Source: an uncultured Pelagibacteraceae bacterium | Lineage (GTDB): Bacteria; Pseudomonadota; Alphaproteobacteria; Pelagibacterales; Pelagibacteraceae | DNA: 64,000 nucleotides | Assembly (NCBI GenBank): GCA_902611845.1 | Contig: CACMAX010000006.1 | Span: forward strand, 30,252 to 94,251 | Direction of reading: 5' to 3' | In this document: piece by piece, positions 52,017 through 61,310 of the stretch | Layout: every line of letters starts with the position of its first letter | Position numbering within the stretch: the first letter of the stretch is position 1 | Translations under genes and position numbers: made by a program | The notes under the pieces: model-generated | Seen by the model: only the letters and a program-made list of their open reading frames with translations | The model's database searches: none | Told to the model about the DNA's origin: nothing

Positions 52017-53513
52017 ATGAATTTTCCAATTCTATCATCATTAATTTTACTTCCAACAATAGGAGCTTTATTTATTTTTTTTGTTAGATCGTCTAATTCT
52101 CAATATCAAAGTAGCAAATATGTTGCCCTTTTTATTACTTCAGCTAATTTTTTCTTGTCTTTATATCTATGGATTGTTTTTGATAAATCTATTTTTGACT
52201 TTCAGTTTGTTGAGGAAAGAGAATGGATTTCAGGATTTGTTAATTATAAGGTAGGAGTTGACGGAATATCAATTTTATTTATTTTACTTACTACATTCAT
52301 TACTCCAATTTGTGTAATAACTGTAAATGCAACTATTAAAAATAGATTAAAAGATTTTTTAATAGCTATCCTGATACTTGAAACATTTATGATCGGTGTC
52401 TTTTGCTCGTTGGACTTAGTTGTATTTTATTTATTTTTTGAAGCCGGTCTCATACCAATGTTTTTAATTATTGGTATATGGGGTGGAGAAAGAAGAGTTT
52501 ATTCAGCATTTAAATTTTTTTTATATACTTTGCTAGGTTCAGTTCTAATGTTAGTTGCTATCATATCAATATATTGGATAACTGGTACAACAGATGTCAT
52601 TAAGTTATATGAATTGGGTATCGACGCTAAGTACCAAAATTTACTGTGGTTAGCATTTTTTAGTTCCTTTGCTGTTAAAACACCAATGTGGCCAGTGCAC
52701 ACATGGTTACCAGATGCTCATGTAGAGGCACCAACTGCTGGTTCAGTTTTACTAGCTGCAATACTTTTAAAAATGGCTGGATATGGATTTATAAGGTTTT
52801 CTCTCGGTTTGTTTCCGGATGCTTCATTATATTTTGTTCCTTTAGTTTACACGCTTAGTTTGATAGCGATTATTTATACATCACTAGTGGCCTTAATGCA
52901 GGAAGATATGAAGAAATTAATAGCTTATTCGTCTGTGGCTCATATGGGATTTGTAACACTAGGTATTTTTACAATGACACAGCAAGGAATAGAGGGAAGT
53001 ATCTTTCAAATGATAAGTCATGGTTTGGTTTCTGCAGCACTTTTTTTATGTGTTGGAGTTGTCTACGATAGACTTCATACAAGACTTATTAATAGATATG
53101 GAGGCTTAGTTTCTATAATGCCAAAGTATGCAATAGTTTTTATGGTTTTTACCTTAGGAGCTCTTGGATTACCTGGAACAAGTGGATTTATAGGTGAATT
53201 TTTAGTTTTAATGGGTGCATTTAAAAAGAATATACTAGTAGCAACGATTGCAAGTCTAGGAGTGATCTTGGGAGCGGCATACATGCTTTGGTTATATAAG
53301 AGAATAATCTTTGGAAAATTAATTAATGAAGACGTAAAAAAAATGGTTGATTTAAAAAGATTTGAAATTGTTACATTATGGCTTTTAGTATTACCCATTA
53401 TATTTTTTGGTTTTTATCCAGAACCTTTGATTAACTCTATAGAAGTATCAGTTGCAAATATGATAGATATGAATGATTTTGATAAGATTAATAAATTAGC
53501 ATTAGGCAAATAA
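52017..53513 (+). CDS. nuoM: NADH-quinone oxidoreductase subunit M
   Basis: FEAGLIPMFLIIGIWGGERRVYSAFKFFLYTLLGS, HTWLPDAHVEAPTAGSVLLA. Confidence 0.97.
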   Translation: MNFPILSSLILLPTIGALFIFFVRSSNSQYQSSKYVALFITSANFFLSLYLWIVFDKSIFDFQFVEEREWISGFVNYKVGVDGISILFILLTTFITPICVITVNATIKNRLKDFLIAILILETFMIGVFCSLDLVVFYLFFEAGLIPMFLIIGIWGGERRVYSAFKFFLYTLLGSVLMLVAIISIYWITGTTDVIKLYELGIDAKYQNLLWLAFFSSFAVKTPMWPVHTWLPDAHVEAPTAGSVLLAAILLKMAGYGFIRFSLGLFPDASLYFVPLVYTLSLIAIIYTSLVALMQEDMKKLIAYSSVAHMGFVTLGIFTMTQQGIEGSIFQMISHGLVSAALFLCVGVVYDRLHTRLINRYGGLVSIMPKYAIVFMVFTLGALGLPGTSGFIGEFLVLMGAFKKNILVATIASLGVILGAAYMLWLYKRIIFGKLINEDVKKMVDLKRFEIVTLWLLVLPIIFFGFYPEPLINSIEVSVANMIDMNDFDKINKLALGK

Positions 53514-54928
53514 TGGAAAATCTACAACTTATAATTCCAGAGTTATTTATATCTATAATGATTATGTTTTTATTAATATTTGGGGTATTTAAAAAAAATA
53601 GTTCTCAACTAGTTTATAACTTAACAACATTAAGTTTAGTTGCTGCTTTAGCTTTAATAATTAACTTAAACACACAAATTCAATCATCATTATTCAATAA
53701 TAGTTACAATATTGATAATTTATCTAAATTTATGAAAATTTTATTAATTTTATCTGGAATTTTTGTAATGCTGTCATCATCAAAATACATTCAGATTAGC
53801 AAAATTAGCAAAATTGAATATCCAATTCTTATCTTATGCTCAATTTTAGGCATGATGGTGATGATTAGTTCAAATGATCTTATTGTTTTTTACATGGGAT
53901 TAGAATTGCAATCACTAGCATTATATGTGTTAGCATCATTTAATAGAGATAATTTACTCTCAACAGAGTCTGGATTAAAATATTTTGTTTTAAGTGCTCT
54001 TTCATCTGGACTTTTATTATATGGCTGTTCACTAATTTATGGTTTTTCAGAAACGACTAATTTTAATCAAATTATGGCTAATACTAAAGAAGTAGAATAC
54101 GGACTAACTTTTGGAATTGTATTTATTTTAGTTGGATTAGCTTTTAAAATTTCCGCTGTTCCTTTCCATATGTGGGCACCTGATGTTTATCAAGGTTCAC
54201 CAACATCTGTAACAGTCTTTTTCGCATTACTTCCAAAAATTGCTGCATTAACAGTATTTATTAGATTTCTATATATTCCATTTTATGAATTAGTTGATCA
54301 GTGGCAAATGATAATTATATTTTTGTCTATTGCATCAATGGTATTTGGAGCGGTAGCAGCAATTGGTCAAAAAAATCTAAAAAGACTAATAGCCTACAGC
54401 TCAATTAGTCATATGGGATATGCACTTGCTGGTTTATCTACAGGTGCAACGCAAGGTGTGCAGAGCTCTATTACATATATAACAATTTATCTTGTTATGA
54501 ATTTAGCATTTTTTAGTTGTTTATTTATGCTTAAGCGAAACGATAAATATTATGAGAACATTGATGATTTATCAGGTCTTTCAAAAAATCATCCGTTACT
54601 GTCATTATCATTGCTTGTTGTGCTTTTCTCTTTAGCAGGAATACCACCTCTAGCTGGTTTTTTTGCAAAATTTTATATTTTTGTGGCTGTAATAAACGAA
54701 GAAATGTATTTTTTAGCAATAGTTGGACTGTTAGCAACAGTAATCGCTGCTTTTTATTATCTAAGAATAATCAAAATTATTTATTTCGACCCGGAAAAAG
54801 AAAAATTTGAAACGAAACATAATTTAGGTTTAAAATTCACATTAGTGGCATCAACTTTTTTCATTCTTGCTTACTTTATATATCCAAGTGGAATAGTAGA
54901 TATAATTTCAAAAATAAACATTAGTTAA
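53513..54928 (+). CDS. nuoN: NADH-quinone oxidoreductase subunit N
   Basis: ALYVLASFNRDNLLSTESGLKYFVLSALSSGLLLYG, PFHMWAPDVYQGSPTSV. Confidence 0.96.
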   Translation: MENLQLIIPELFISIMIMFLLIFGVFKKNSSQLVYNLTTLSLVAALALIINLNTQIQSSLFNNSYNIDNLSKFMKILLILSGIFVMLSSSKYIQISKISKIEYPILILCSILGMMVMISSNDLIVFYMGLELQSLALYVLASFNRDNLLSTESGLKYFVLSALSSGLLLYGCSLIYGFSETTNFNQIMANTKEVEYGLTFGIVFILVGLAFKISAVPFHMWAPDVYQGSPTSVTVFFALLPKIAALTVFIRFLYIPFYELVDQWQMIIIFLSIASMVFGAVAAIGQKNLKRLIAYSSISHMGYALAGLSTGATQGVQSSITYITIYLVMNLAFFSCLFMLKRNDKYYENIDDLSGLSKNHPLLSLSLLVVLFSLAGIPPLAGFFAKFYIFVAVINEEMYFLAIVGLLATVIAAFYYLRIIKIIYFDPEKEKFETKHNLGLKFTLVASTFFILAYFIYPSGIVDIISKINIS

Positions 54929-55446
54929 TGAAACTCAAAATATATTCTTATAAAGGTGTCAAAAGTACTAATGATACAGCAATAAGATTAATCAAGAAAA
55001 ATATAAAACAAGGTATAGTTACTAGCGATATCCAGACCAATGGAAAAGGACAAAGGGGTAAAAAATGGGTCTCTAAACGAGGAAATCTTTTTATTTCAAT
55101 TTTTTTTCCTATTAGCAAAAGTTTAAATTTAAAAAAAATTACATTTTCAAATCTTAAAATAATAAAAAATATTTTAAATAATATTATTCCGTATAAAATC
55201 AATATTAAACTACCAAATGATTTAAAAATAATGAATAAAAAGGTATGCGGAATTCTTCAAGAAATAATTTATTATAATGAAATTAAATTTATAATTATAG
55301 GAGTAGGAATTAATATAAAAAGTAGTCCAACAATAAAAGAATATGAAACTACTTATATAAATAAATATAATAATAAAATTAATAAATCTAAAATTATAAA
55401 TTTTATAAAAAATAATTTTGAAAAAAAATATTCCTATTATGCTTAA
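54928..55446 (+). CDS. birA: Biotin--[acetyl-CoA-carboxylase] ligase, minimal form
   Basis: KSTNDTA, TNGKGQRGKKWVSKRGNLFISI, NDLKIMNKKVCGILQE; 172 aa. Confidence 0.85.
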   Translation: MKLKIYSYKGVKSTNDTAIRLIKKNIKQGIVTSDIQTNGKGQRGKKWVSKRGNLFISIFFPISKSLNLKKITFSNLKIIKNILNNIIPYKINIKLPNDLKIMNKKVCGILQEIIYYNEIKFIIIGVGINIKSSPTIKEYETTYINKYNNKINKSKIINFIKNNFEKKYSYYA

Positions 55447-56194
55447 TTTTTACATTATTGGAGATATTGGAAATACTGATATAAAAATTTGTCTTTACAA
55501 AAAAAAAAATATTATCAAAAAAATTAGACTTTCTACAAATAAAGTGGACTTAAAATATTTAAAAAAAAATTTAAATGTTTTAAGAAAATACGATAAAAAA
55601 TTAAAACAAATTTTATTTTGCTCCGTTGTTCCTGACTGTTACAATAAAATTAAAAATTATTTTAAGTTATATTTTAATACAAATTGTAACGAGTTAAAAA
55701 ATCTTAATTTAAGCAAATTATTAAGTATAAAAGTTAATAGAAAACAAATTGGTTCTGATAGGTTAGCTAATGCAATATCAATAATTGACAATAAAAATAA
55801 TTATATTGTAGTAGATTTTGGAACAGCAACTAATTTTGATGTAATCTCAGCAAATAGTTATAACGGTGGAGTAATTGCTCCTGGAATAAATCTATCATTA
55901 GAAAATTTATCAAAAAAAGCATCTTTAATACCTAATGTAAAATTTAAAAAATCAAATATTGTTATAGGTAAAAATACTATAAGTGCAATTAATTCAGGAT
56001 TTTTTTTTGGTTATACTGGTCTGATTGACAATATAATTCATTCCATTATTAAACAAAGCAAAAAAAAATATAAAATAATATTTACTGGTGGGCTAGCAAA
56101 AATGTTTAAAAATTCTTTAAAACTAAAAGTACAAATAAAATCTAATTTAACAACTGATGGAGTTTTAAAGGCAGCTATGTATTTAAATAAATGA
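55439..56194 (+). CDS. coaX: Type III pantothenate kinase
   Basis: DIGNTDIKICLY, GSDRLANAI, VVDFGTATNFDVI, GGVIAPGINLS; start at 55439 (MLNFYIIGDIGN), overlapping birA. Confidence 0.88.
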   Translation: MLNFYIIGDIGNTDIKICLYKKKNIIKKIRLSTNKVDLKYLKKNLNVLRKYDKKLKQILFCSVVPDCYNKIKNYFKLYFNTNCNELKNLNLSKLLSIKVNRKQIGSDRLANAISIIDNKNNYIVVDFGTATNFDVISANSYNGGVIAPGINLSLENLSKKASLIPNVKFKKSNIVIGKNTISAINSGFFFGYTGLIDNIIHSIIKQSKKKYKIIFTGGLAKMFKNSLKLKVQIKSNLTTDGVLKAAMYLNK

Positions 56195-57849
56195 AAGAAG
56201 AGTTAATTTTTTGCCCTCTAGGCGGATCTGGAGAAATTGGGATGAATATGAATTTGTTCGCCTATGGAAATCCAGATAACAGAAAATGGATAATTGTTGA
56301 TATAGGGGTTACTTTTGCAGATGATGCAATTCCTGGAGTTGATTTAATATATCCTGACCCTGGTTTTATAGTTGATAAAAAAGATGATTTATTAGGTATT
56401 GTTCTAACTCATGCACACGAAGATCATATTGGTGCAATTGCCCATATATGGCCAAAACTAAAATGCAAAATATTTGCTACCCCATTTACATCAGTGTTAA
56501 TTTCAGAAAAATTTAAGGAAAAAAAAATTGATATAACAGGATATCTAGAAGTTGTTCAATTAAATAGCATCGTAGATTTAAGTCCTTTTAAAATAGAATT
56601 TGTAACATTAACACATTCTATACTAGAGCCTAATGGACTAAAAATTGAAACGCCTGTTGGGAATATATTACACACTGGTGATTGGAAGTGTGATCCAGAT
56701 CCATTAACCGGAGATAATATGAATTCAAAAAGATTAAAGGAGATAGGCGAAGAAGGTGTTTTAACAATGATATGTGATTCAACAAATGTTTTTAGCGCAG
56801 GAAGAGCAGGATCTGAGCTCGATGTAAGAAAAAATATGTTAAAGATAATGGAAAGATTAAAGAAAAGAATAATTATTACATCTTTCGCTTCAAATGTAGC
56901 AAGAATGGAGTCAGCTTTTTATTGTGCTGAAAAAATTGGTAGGCAAATTGCTTTGGTCGGCCGTTCAATGCATAGAATTTATAAAGCTGCTAGGCAATGT
57001 GGTTACTTGCAAAATGTTATTGAACCACTTGATGCAAGAGATGCAAAAAATATCTCAAGGGAAAAAATTGTTTACTTATGTACTGGTAGTCAAGGAGAGC
57101 CAATGGGTGCAATGAACCGTATTTCAAATTATACACATCCTGATGTTTTTGTTGAGAGAGGTGATTCAGTTATATTTTCTTCAAAAATTATTCCAGGTAA
57201 TGAAAAAAAATTATACAAACTACACAATCAATTAGTTAGAGAAGGTATAGAAGTAATTTCAGAAGATAGTGAATTCATTCATGTATCAGGACATCCAAAT
57301 AGGGAAGATTTAAAGGATATGTATGACTGGATAAAACCAAGATCTGTTATACCCGTTCATGGTGAACACCGACATATGATCGAACACATAAATTTTGCTA
57401 AAGAAATGCAAGTTCCATATCCAGTTAGAGTAGAAAATGGCGATATAGTAAGAATCTATCCAGGAAATAAACCTGAAGTATACGATAAAGCACCAAGCGG
57501 AAGACTTTACGTAGATGGTTCCATAAGTGTTGAAGAGGATGCCCAATCTATCAAAGAGCGAAAAAATTTGTCTACTAATGGATTAATAGAAGCAACACTA
57601 ATAATAACGCCAAATGGCAATATTCATAACAAACCTCTATTAACTTTTAGAGGCTTACCAATATACGAAAAAGATGAATTTACATTTAATCTTGAGGAAG
57701 AAATTGAAAAAACAGCAAAAACTTTTTCTTTAAATAACAAAAAACAAGAAACAAATTTAATTGATGCTCTTAAAATAACTTGTAGAAAGTACACAAAAGA
57801 AAAATTAGGAAAAAGACCTTATACAAATATAAATCTAGTGAGGATTTAA
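56191..57849 (+). CDS. rnj: Ribonuclease J
   Basis: PLGGSGEIGMNMNLF, LTHAHEDHIGA, TGSQGEPMGAMNRI, HVSGHPNREDLKDMYDWIKPRSVIPVHGEHRHM. Confidence 0.95.
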   Translation: MKEELIFCPLGGSGEIGMNMNLFAYGNPDNRKWIIVDIGVTFADDAIPGVDLIYPDPGFIVDKKDDLLGIVLTHAHEDHIGAIAHIWPKLKCKIFATPFTSVLISEKFKEKKIDITGYLEVVQLNSIVDLSPFKIEFVTLTHSILEPNGLKIETPVGNILHTGDWKCDPDPLTGDNMNSKRLKEIGEEGVLTMICDSTNVFSAGRAGSELDVRKNMLKIMERLKKRIIITSFASNVARMESAFYCAEKIGRQIALVGRSMHRIYKAARQCGYLQNVIEPLDARDAKNISREKIVYLCTGSQGEPMGAMNRISNYTHPDVFVERGDSVIFSSKIIPGNEKKLYKLHNQLVREGIEVISEDSEFIHVSGHPNREDLKDMYDWIKPRSVIPVHGEHRHMIEHINFAKEMQVPYPVRVENGDIVRIYPGNKPEVYDKAPSGRLYVDGSISVEEDAQSIKERKNLSTNGLIEATLIITPNGNIHNKPLLTFRGLPIYEKDEFTFNLEEEIEKTAKTFSLNNKKQETNLIDALKITCRKYTKEKLGKRPYTNINLVRI

Positions 57850-58095
57850 TTGAGTATTACAGGCTCAATAGTTGTATTTGTGTGCTTGTGGTGGATAGTT
57901 TTCTTTGCCATTCTTCCAATAGATGTTAATCGTGAAAAAAAGGGGAATATAGAGGGTATAGACCCAGGGGCCCCAGAAAATCCGAGAATAACTAAAAAAA
58001 TAATTTATTGTACTTTAATTACATCTGGTATTTTTATAGTTATATATCTATTAGTAATTAATGAAATTTTAAATTTACGTAACTTTTTAAATTAA
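57850..58095 (+). CDS. DUF1467 family membrane protein
   Basis: GSIVVFVCLWWIVFFAILPIDVN...DPGAPENPRITKKI; TTG start; lies between rnj and proS. Confidence 0.8.
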   Translation: MSITGSIVVFVCLWWIVFFAILPIDVNREKKGNIEGIDPGAPENPRITKKIIYCTLITSGIFIVIYLLVINEILNLRNFLN

Positions 58096-59423
58096 TGTTT
58101 TTTTCTAAATCATTTATACCAATACTAAAAAATAATCCATCTGAGGCTAAAATTAAATCCCATCAATTAATGCTAAGAGTAGGTATGATTAAACAATCCT
58201 CTGCTGGAATTTATTCTTGGTTACCGCTTGGTTTTAAAGTCATGAAAAAAATAGAACAAATAGTTCGAGAAGAACAAGATCGTGTAGGTGTTCAAGAAAT
58301 TTTAATGCCAACAATTCAGTCATCTGAAATTTGGAAGGAAAGTGGAAGATACGAAGATTACGGTGAGGAAATGTTAAGAATTAAAGATCGTCAAAATAGA
58401 GAAATGCTATATGGCCCAACTAATGAAGAACTTGTGACAGAAATTTTTAGATCCTCATTTAAATCATACAAATCTTTACCTCAATTATTATATCACATTC
58501 AATGGAAATTTAGGGATGAGTTAAGGCCAAGATTTGGCATTATGAGATGTAGAGAATTTTATATGAAAGATGCTTACTCTTTTGATTTAACAGATGATGA
58601 TGCAATCTTTTCGTATAATAAATTTTTTCTTTCATATTTAAAAACTTTTGAGAGATTAAATTTATCCGCAATACCCATGGCTGCTGATACTGGACCTATA
58701 GGAGGAAATTTATCACATGAATTTATCATTCTTGCGGATACCGGCGAAAGCAAAATTTATACAGATAAAAGAATATTTGATGTTGATAGTTCCAAAACAA
58801 TTCTTAACAAAGAATCCTTAAGTATATTGAGAAAACAATATGAAAAATTTTATTCTGTAACAGATGAAAAATTTAATAATGATGTATTTGAAAAATCTGT
58901 TCCACAAGAATTTAGAGTCAATACGAAAGGTATTGAAGTTGGTCACATTTTTTACTTTGGAGACAAATATTCAAAACCAATGAACGCGGCTGTTGATTTT
59001 AATGGAAAAAAAGAATTTGTTAAAATGGGATCATATGGAATAGGAGTTTCTAGGCTTGTTGGCGCCATAATTGAGGCAAAATATAACGATAAAGAGGGTA
59101 TTATGAAATGGCCCATGTCAGTAACACCTTATCATTGTGCAATTATTCCAATGATAAATAAAAATGATAAATCTAATCTAGATAAGTCTATTAAAGTACT
59201 TGAGTTTCTAAAATCAAAAAACATAGAAACAATCATAGATGATACAGAAGAAAATATCTCAGCTAAAATAAAAAAATTTAATTTAATCGGAATTCCATAT
59301 CAATTAATAATCGGAAGCAAATCTGAAGGAAATTTATATGAGTTTAAGGAAGTTGATGGAGAAACTCAAAAGTTGAAAGTTGAAGATATAGCTTCACAAA
59401 TAATAAAAGCTAAGCAAAATTGA
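58095..59423 (+). CDS. proS: Prolyl-tRNA synthetase (short alphaproteobacterial type without editing insertion)
   Basis: RVGMIKQSSAGIYSWLPLGFKVMKKIE, LYGPTNEELVTEIFR, RPRFGIMRCREFYMKDAYSF. Confidence 0.95.
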   Translation: MFFSKSFIPILKNNPSEAKIKSHQLMLRVGMIKQSSAGIYSWLPLGFKVMKKIEQIVREEQDRVGVQEILMPTIQSSEIWKESGRYEDYGEEMLRIKDRQNREMLYGPTNEELVTEIFRSSFKSYKSLPQLLYHIQWKFRDELRPRFGIMRCREFYMKDAYSFDLTDDDAIFSYNKFFLSYLKTFERLNLSAIPMAADTGPIGGNLSHEFIILADTGESKIYTDKRIFDVDSSKTILNKESLSILRKQYEKFYSVTDEKFNNDVFEKSVPQEFRVNTKGIEVGHIFYFGDKYSKPMNAAVDFNGKKEFVKMGSYGIGVSRLVGAIIEAKYNDKEGIMKWPMSVTPYHCAIIPMINKNDKSNLDKSIKVLEFLKSKNIETIIDDTEENISAKIKKFNLIGIPYQLIIGSKSEGNLYEFKEVDGETQKLKVEDIASQIIKAKQN

Positions 59424-60631
59424 TTTCACAACTAGAAAAAGAGATTATATTTAGATTTTTAAAAGCTAGAAAAAAAGATGGCTTTTTAAATGTAATCTCT
59501 ATCTTTTCCTTTATCGGCATAGGTTTGGGTGTGGCTGTATTAATAATTGTTATGTCAGTAATGAATGGATTTAGAACAGAGTTAATAAATAAAATCGTAG
59601 GTTTTAATGCCCATGCTGTTGTAAAACCCTACGAGAAGCCTCTAGTATTTATGGCTGAAAAAGATTTTGCTAAAGGTATTTTTTCAAATGATGGAGAAGC
59701 AGTTATTCTCTCAAAACAAAACACAAAAGGCATTCTTTTAAAAGGATATTTAAAAAATGATTTTAAGAAACTAGAAATATCAAATAACCAAAAATATTTT
59801 GGAACAACAGATCTAAAAAATAATTCAATATCAATTGGAAAGGATTTAAGCTTTTTGTTTAATATAGATATTGGTGATCAAATAACAATAATGTCACCAT
59901 CTGGTATTCAAACAATCGTTGGATCATTTCCAAGACAAGAAAAATTTGAAGTAATTTCCATATTTGACAGTGGAATAGGAGAATTTAATGAGAACGTAGC
60001 ATATATTAATCTTAATACGTTAGAAAATTTTTTTAACATAAATAAAGATAAAAGATTTACTGAGTACTATTTCAAAGATCCAAAAAATATTGAATATTAT
60101 AAAAAAGAATTGTTAGATTTATTTCCTGGTGCATATGTTTACACATGGGCGGATTTAAATGAATCTTTATTTTCAGCTTTAAAAGTTGAACGAAACGTGA
60201 TGTTTATAATTTTATCCCTAATAATAATTGTAGCTGCATTTAATATTATTTCTGGTTTAACTATATTAGTAAAAAATAAAACAAGAGATATAGGGATTTT
60301 AAAATCTATTGGTGTATCCAATACATCGATTAAAAAAATTTTCTTTTTTATTGGATTTATTATTGGTTCTTCGGCAACTCTATTTGGCATTTTATTAGGG
60401 ACTTTATTTTCTTATTATATAGAAGGTATTAGGAAATTTATTTCTAATACATTTGATATTACATTATTTCCAGAAGAAATTTACTTTTTAAGTACTCTCC
60501 CATCAGAAATAAACGTAAATTCAATTATGCTAATTGCATTATGTTCAATAATAACAACTTCTATTGTATCAATTTTTCCAGCCTCTAGAGCAGCAGAATT
60601 GGATACAATACAAACTTTAAAATATGAATAA
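59420..60631 (+). CDS. Lipoprotein-releasing ABC transporter permease (LolC/E family)
   Basis: FRFLKARKKDGFLNVISIFSFIGIGLGVAVLIIVMSVMNGFRTEL; TTG start. Confidence 0.9.
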   Translation: MISQLEKEIIFRFLKARKKDGFLNVISIFSFIGIGLGVAVLIIVMSVMNGFRTELINKIVGFNAHAVVKPYEKPLVFMAEKDFAKGIFSNDGEAVILSKQNTKGILLKGYLKNDFKKLEISNNQKYFGTTDLKNNSISIGKDLSFLFNIDIGDQITIMSPSGIQTIVGSFPRQEKFEVISIFDSGIGEFNENVAYINLNTLENFFNINKDKRFTEYYFKDPKNIEYYKKELLDLFPGAYVYTWADLNESLFSALKVERNVMFIILSLIIIVAAFNIISGLTILVKNKTRDIGILKSIGVSNTSIKKIFFFIGFIIGSSATLFGILLGTLFSYYIEGIRKFISNTFDITLFPEEIYFLSTLPSEINVNSIMLIALCSIITTSIVSIFPASRAAELDTIQTLKYE

Positions 60632-61310
60632 TTTTTTAAAATTAAATAATTTATCAAAGAAATATGAAAAAAATAAATCTCTTAAAGTTTTAAACAATAT
60701 AAATTTTAAATTTGAGGCAGGAAAGGTATATTCAATAATAGGACCTTCAGGATCTGGTAAATCTACATTATTAAATTTATTGTCATTTATTGACATCCCT
60801 TCGTCAGGTTTTATTGAGTTTAACAAAAAAAAAATAGATACAAATAGTTCAATTGAGAATGATCATGTAAGATCAAAAAATATTGGTATAATTTATCAAG
60901 ACAAAAATTTATTGCCTGATTTTACAGCACTCGAAAATGTAATACTTCCAAATTTGTTAATTTCTAATAATAAATCCAAATCAACAGAATTAGCAAAAAA
61001 ATTGATTAAAAAATTTGATTTAACCTCAAGATTAAATCATTATCCATCTGAGCTCTCTGGTGGTGAAAATCAAAGAATAGCAATAGCTAGAGCTTTAATT
61101 AATGAGCCTAATATTATACTTGCTGACGAACCAACTGGCAGTTTAGATTTTGAAAATGCTAAACAAATATTTAAAATTCTATTTAATCTAAAAGACAAAA
61201 ATAGAATTATTATTTTTGCAACTCACAATAGATATTTTGCAAATATGGCAGATTGTAAAATTAAAATGATTGGTGGTAAGATGAGTTTCACCAATGAAAG
61301 AATCAATTAA
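60624..61310 (+). CDS. lolD: Lipoprotein-releasing ABC transporter ATP-binding protein
   Basis: GPSGSGKSTLLNLL, LSGGENQRIAIARAL, DEPTGSLD. Confidence 0.9.
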   Translation: MNNFLKLNNLSKKYEKNKSLKVLNNINFKFEAGKVYSIIGPSGSGKSTLLNLLSFIDIPSSGFIEFNKKKIDTNSSIENDHVRSKNIGIIYQDKNLLPDFTALENVILPNLLISNNKSKSTELAKKLIKKFDLTSRLNHYPSELSGGENQRIAIARALINEPNIILADEPTGSLDFENAKQIFKILFNLKDKNRIIIFATHNRYFANMADCKIKMIGGKMSFTNERIN

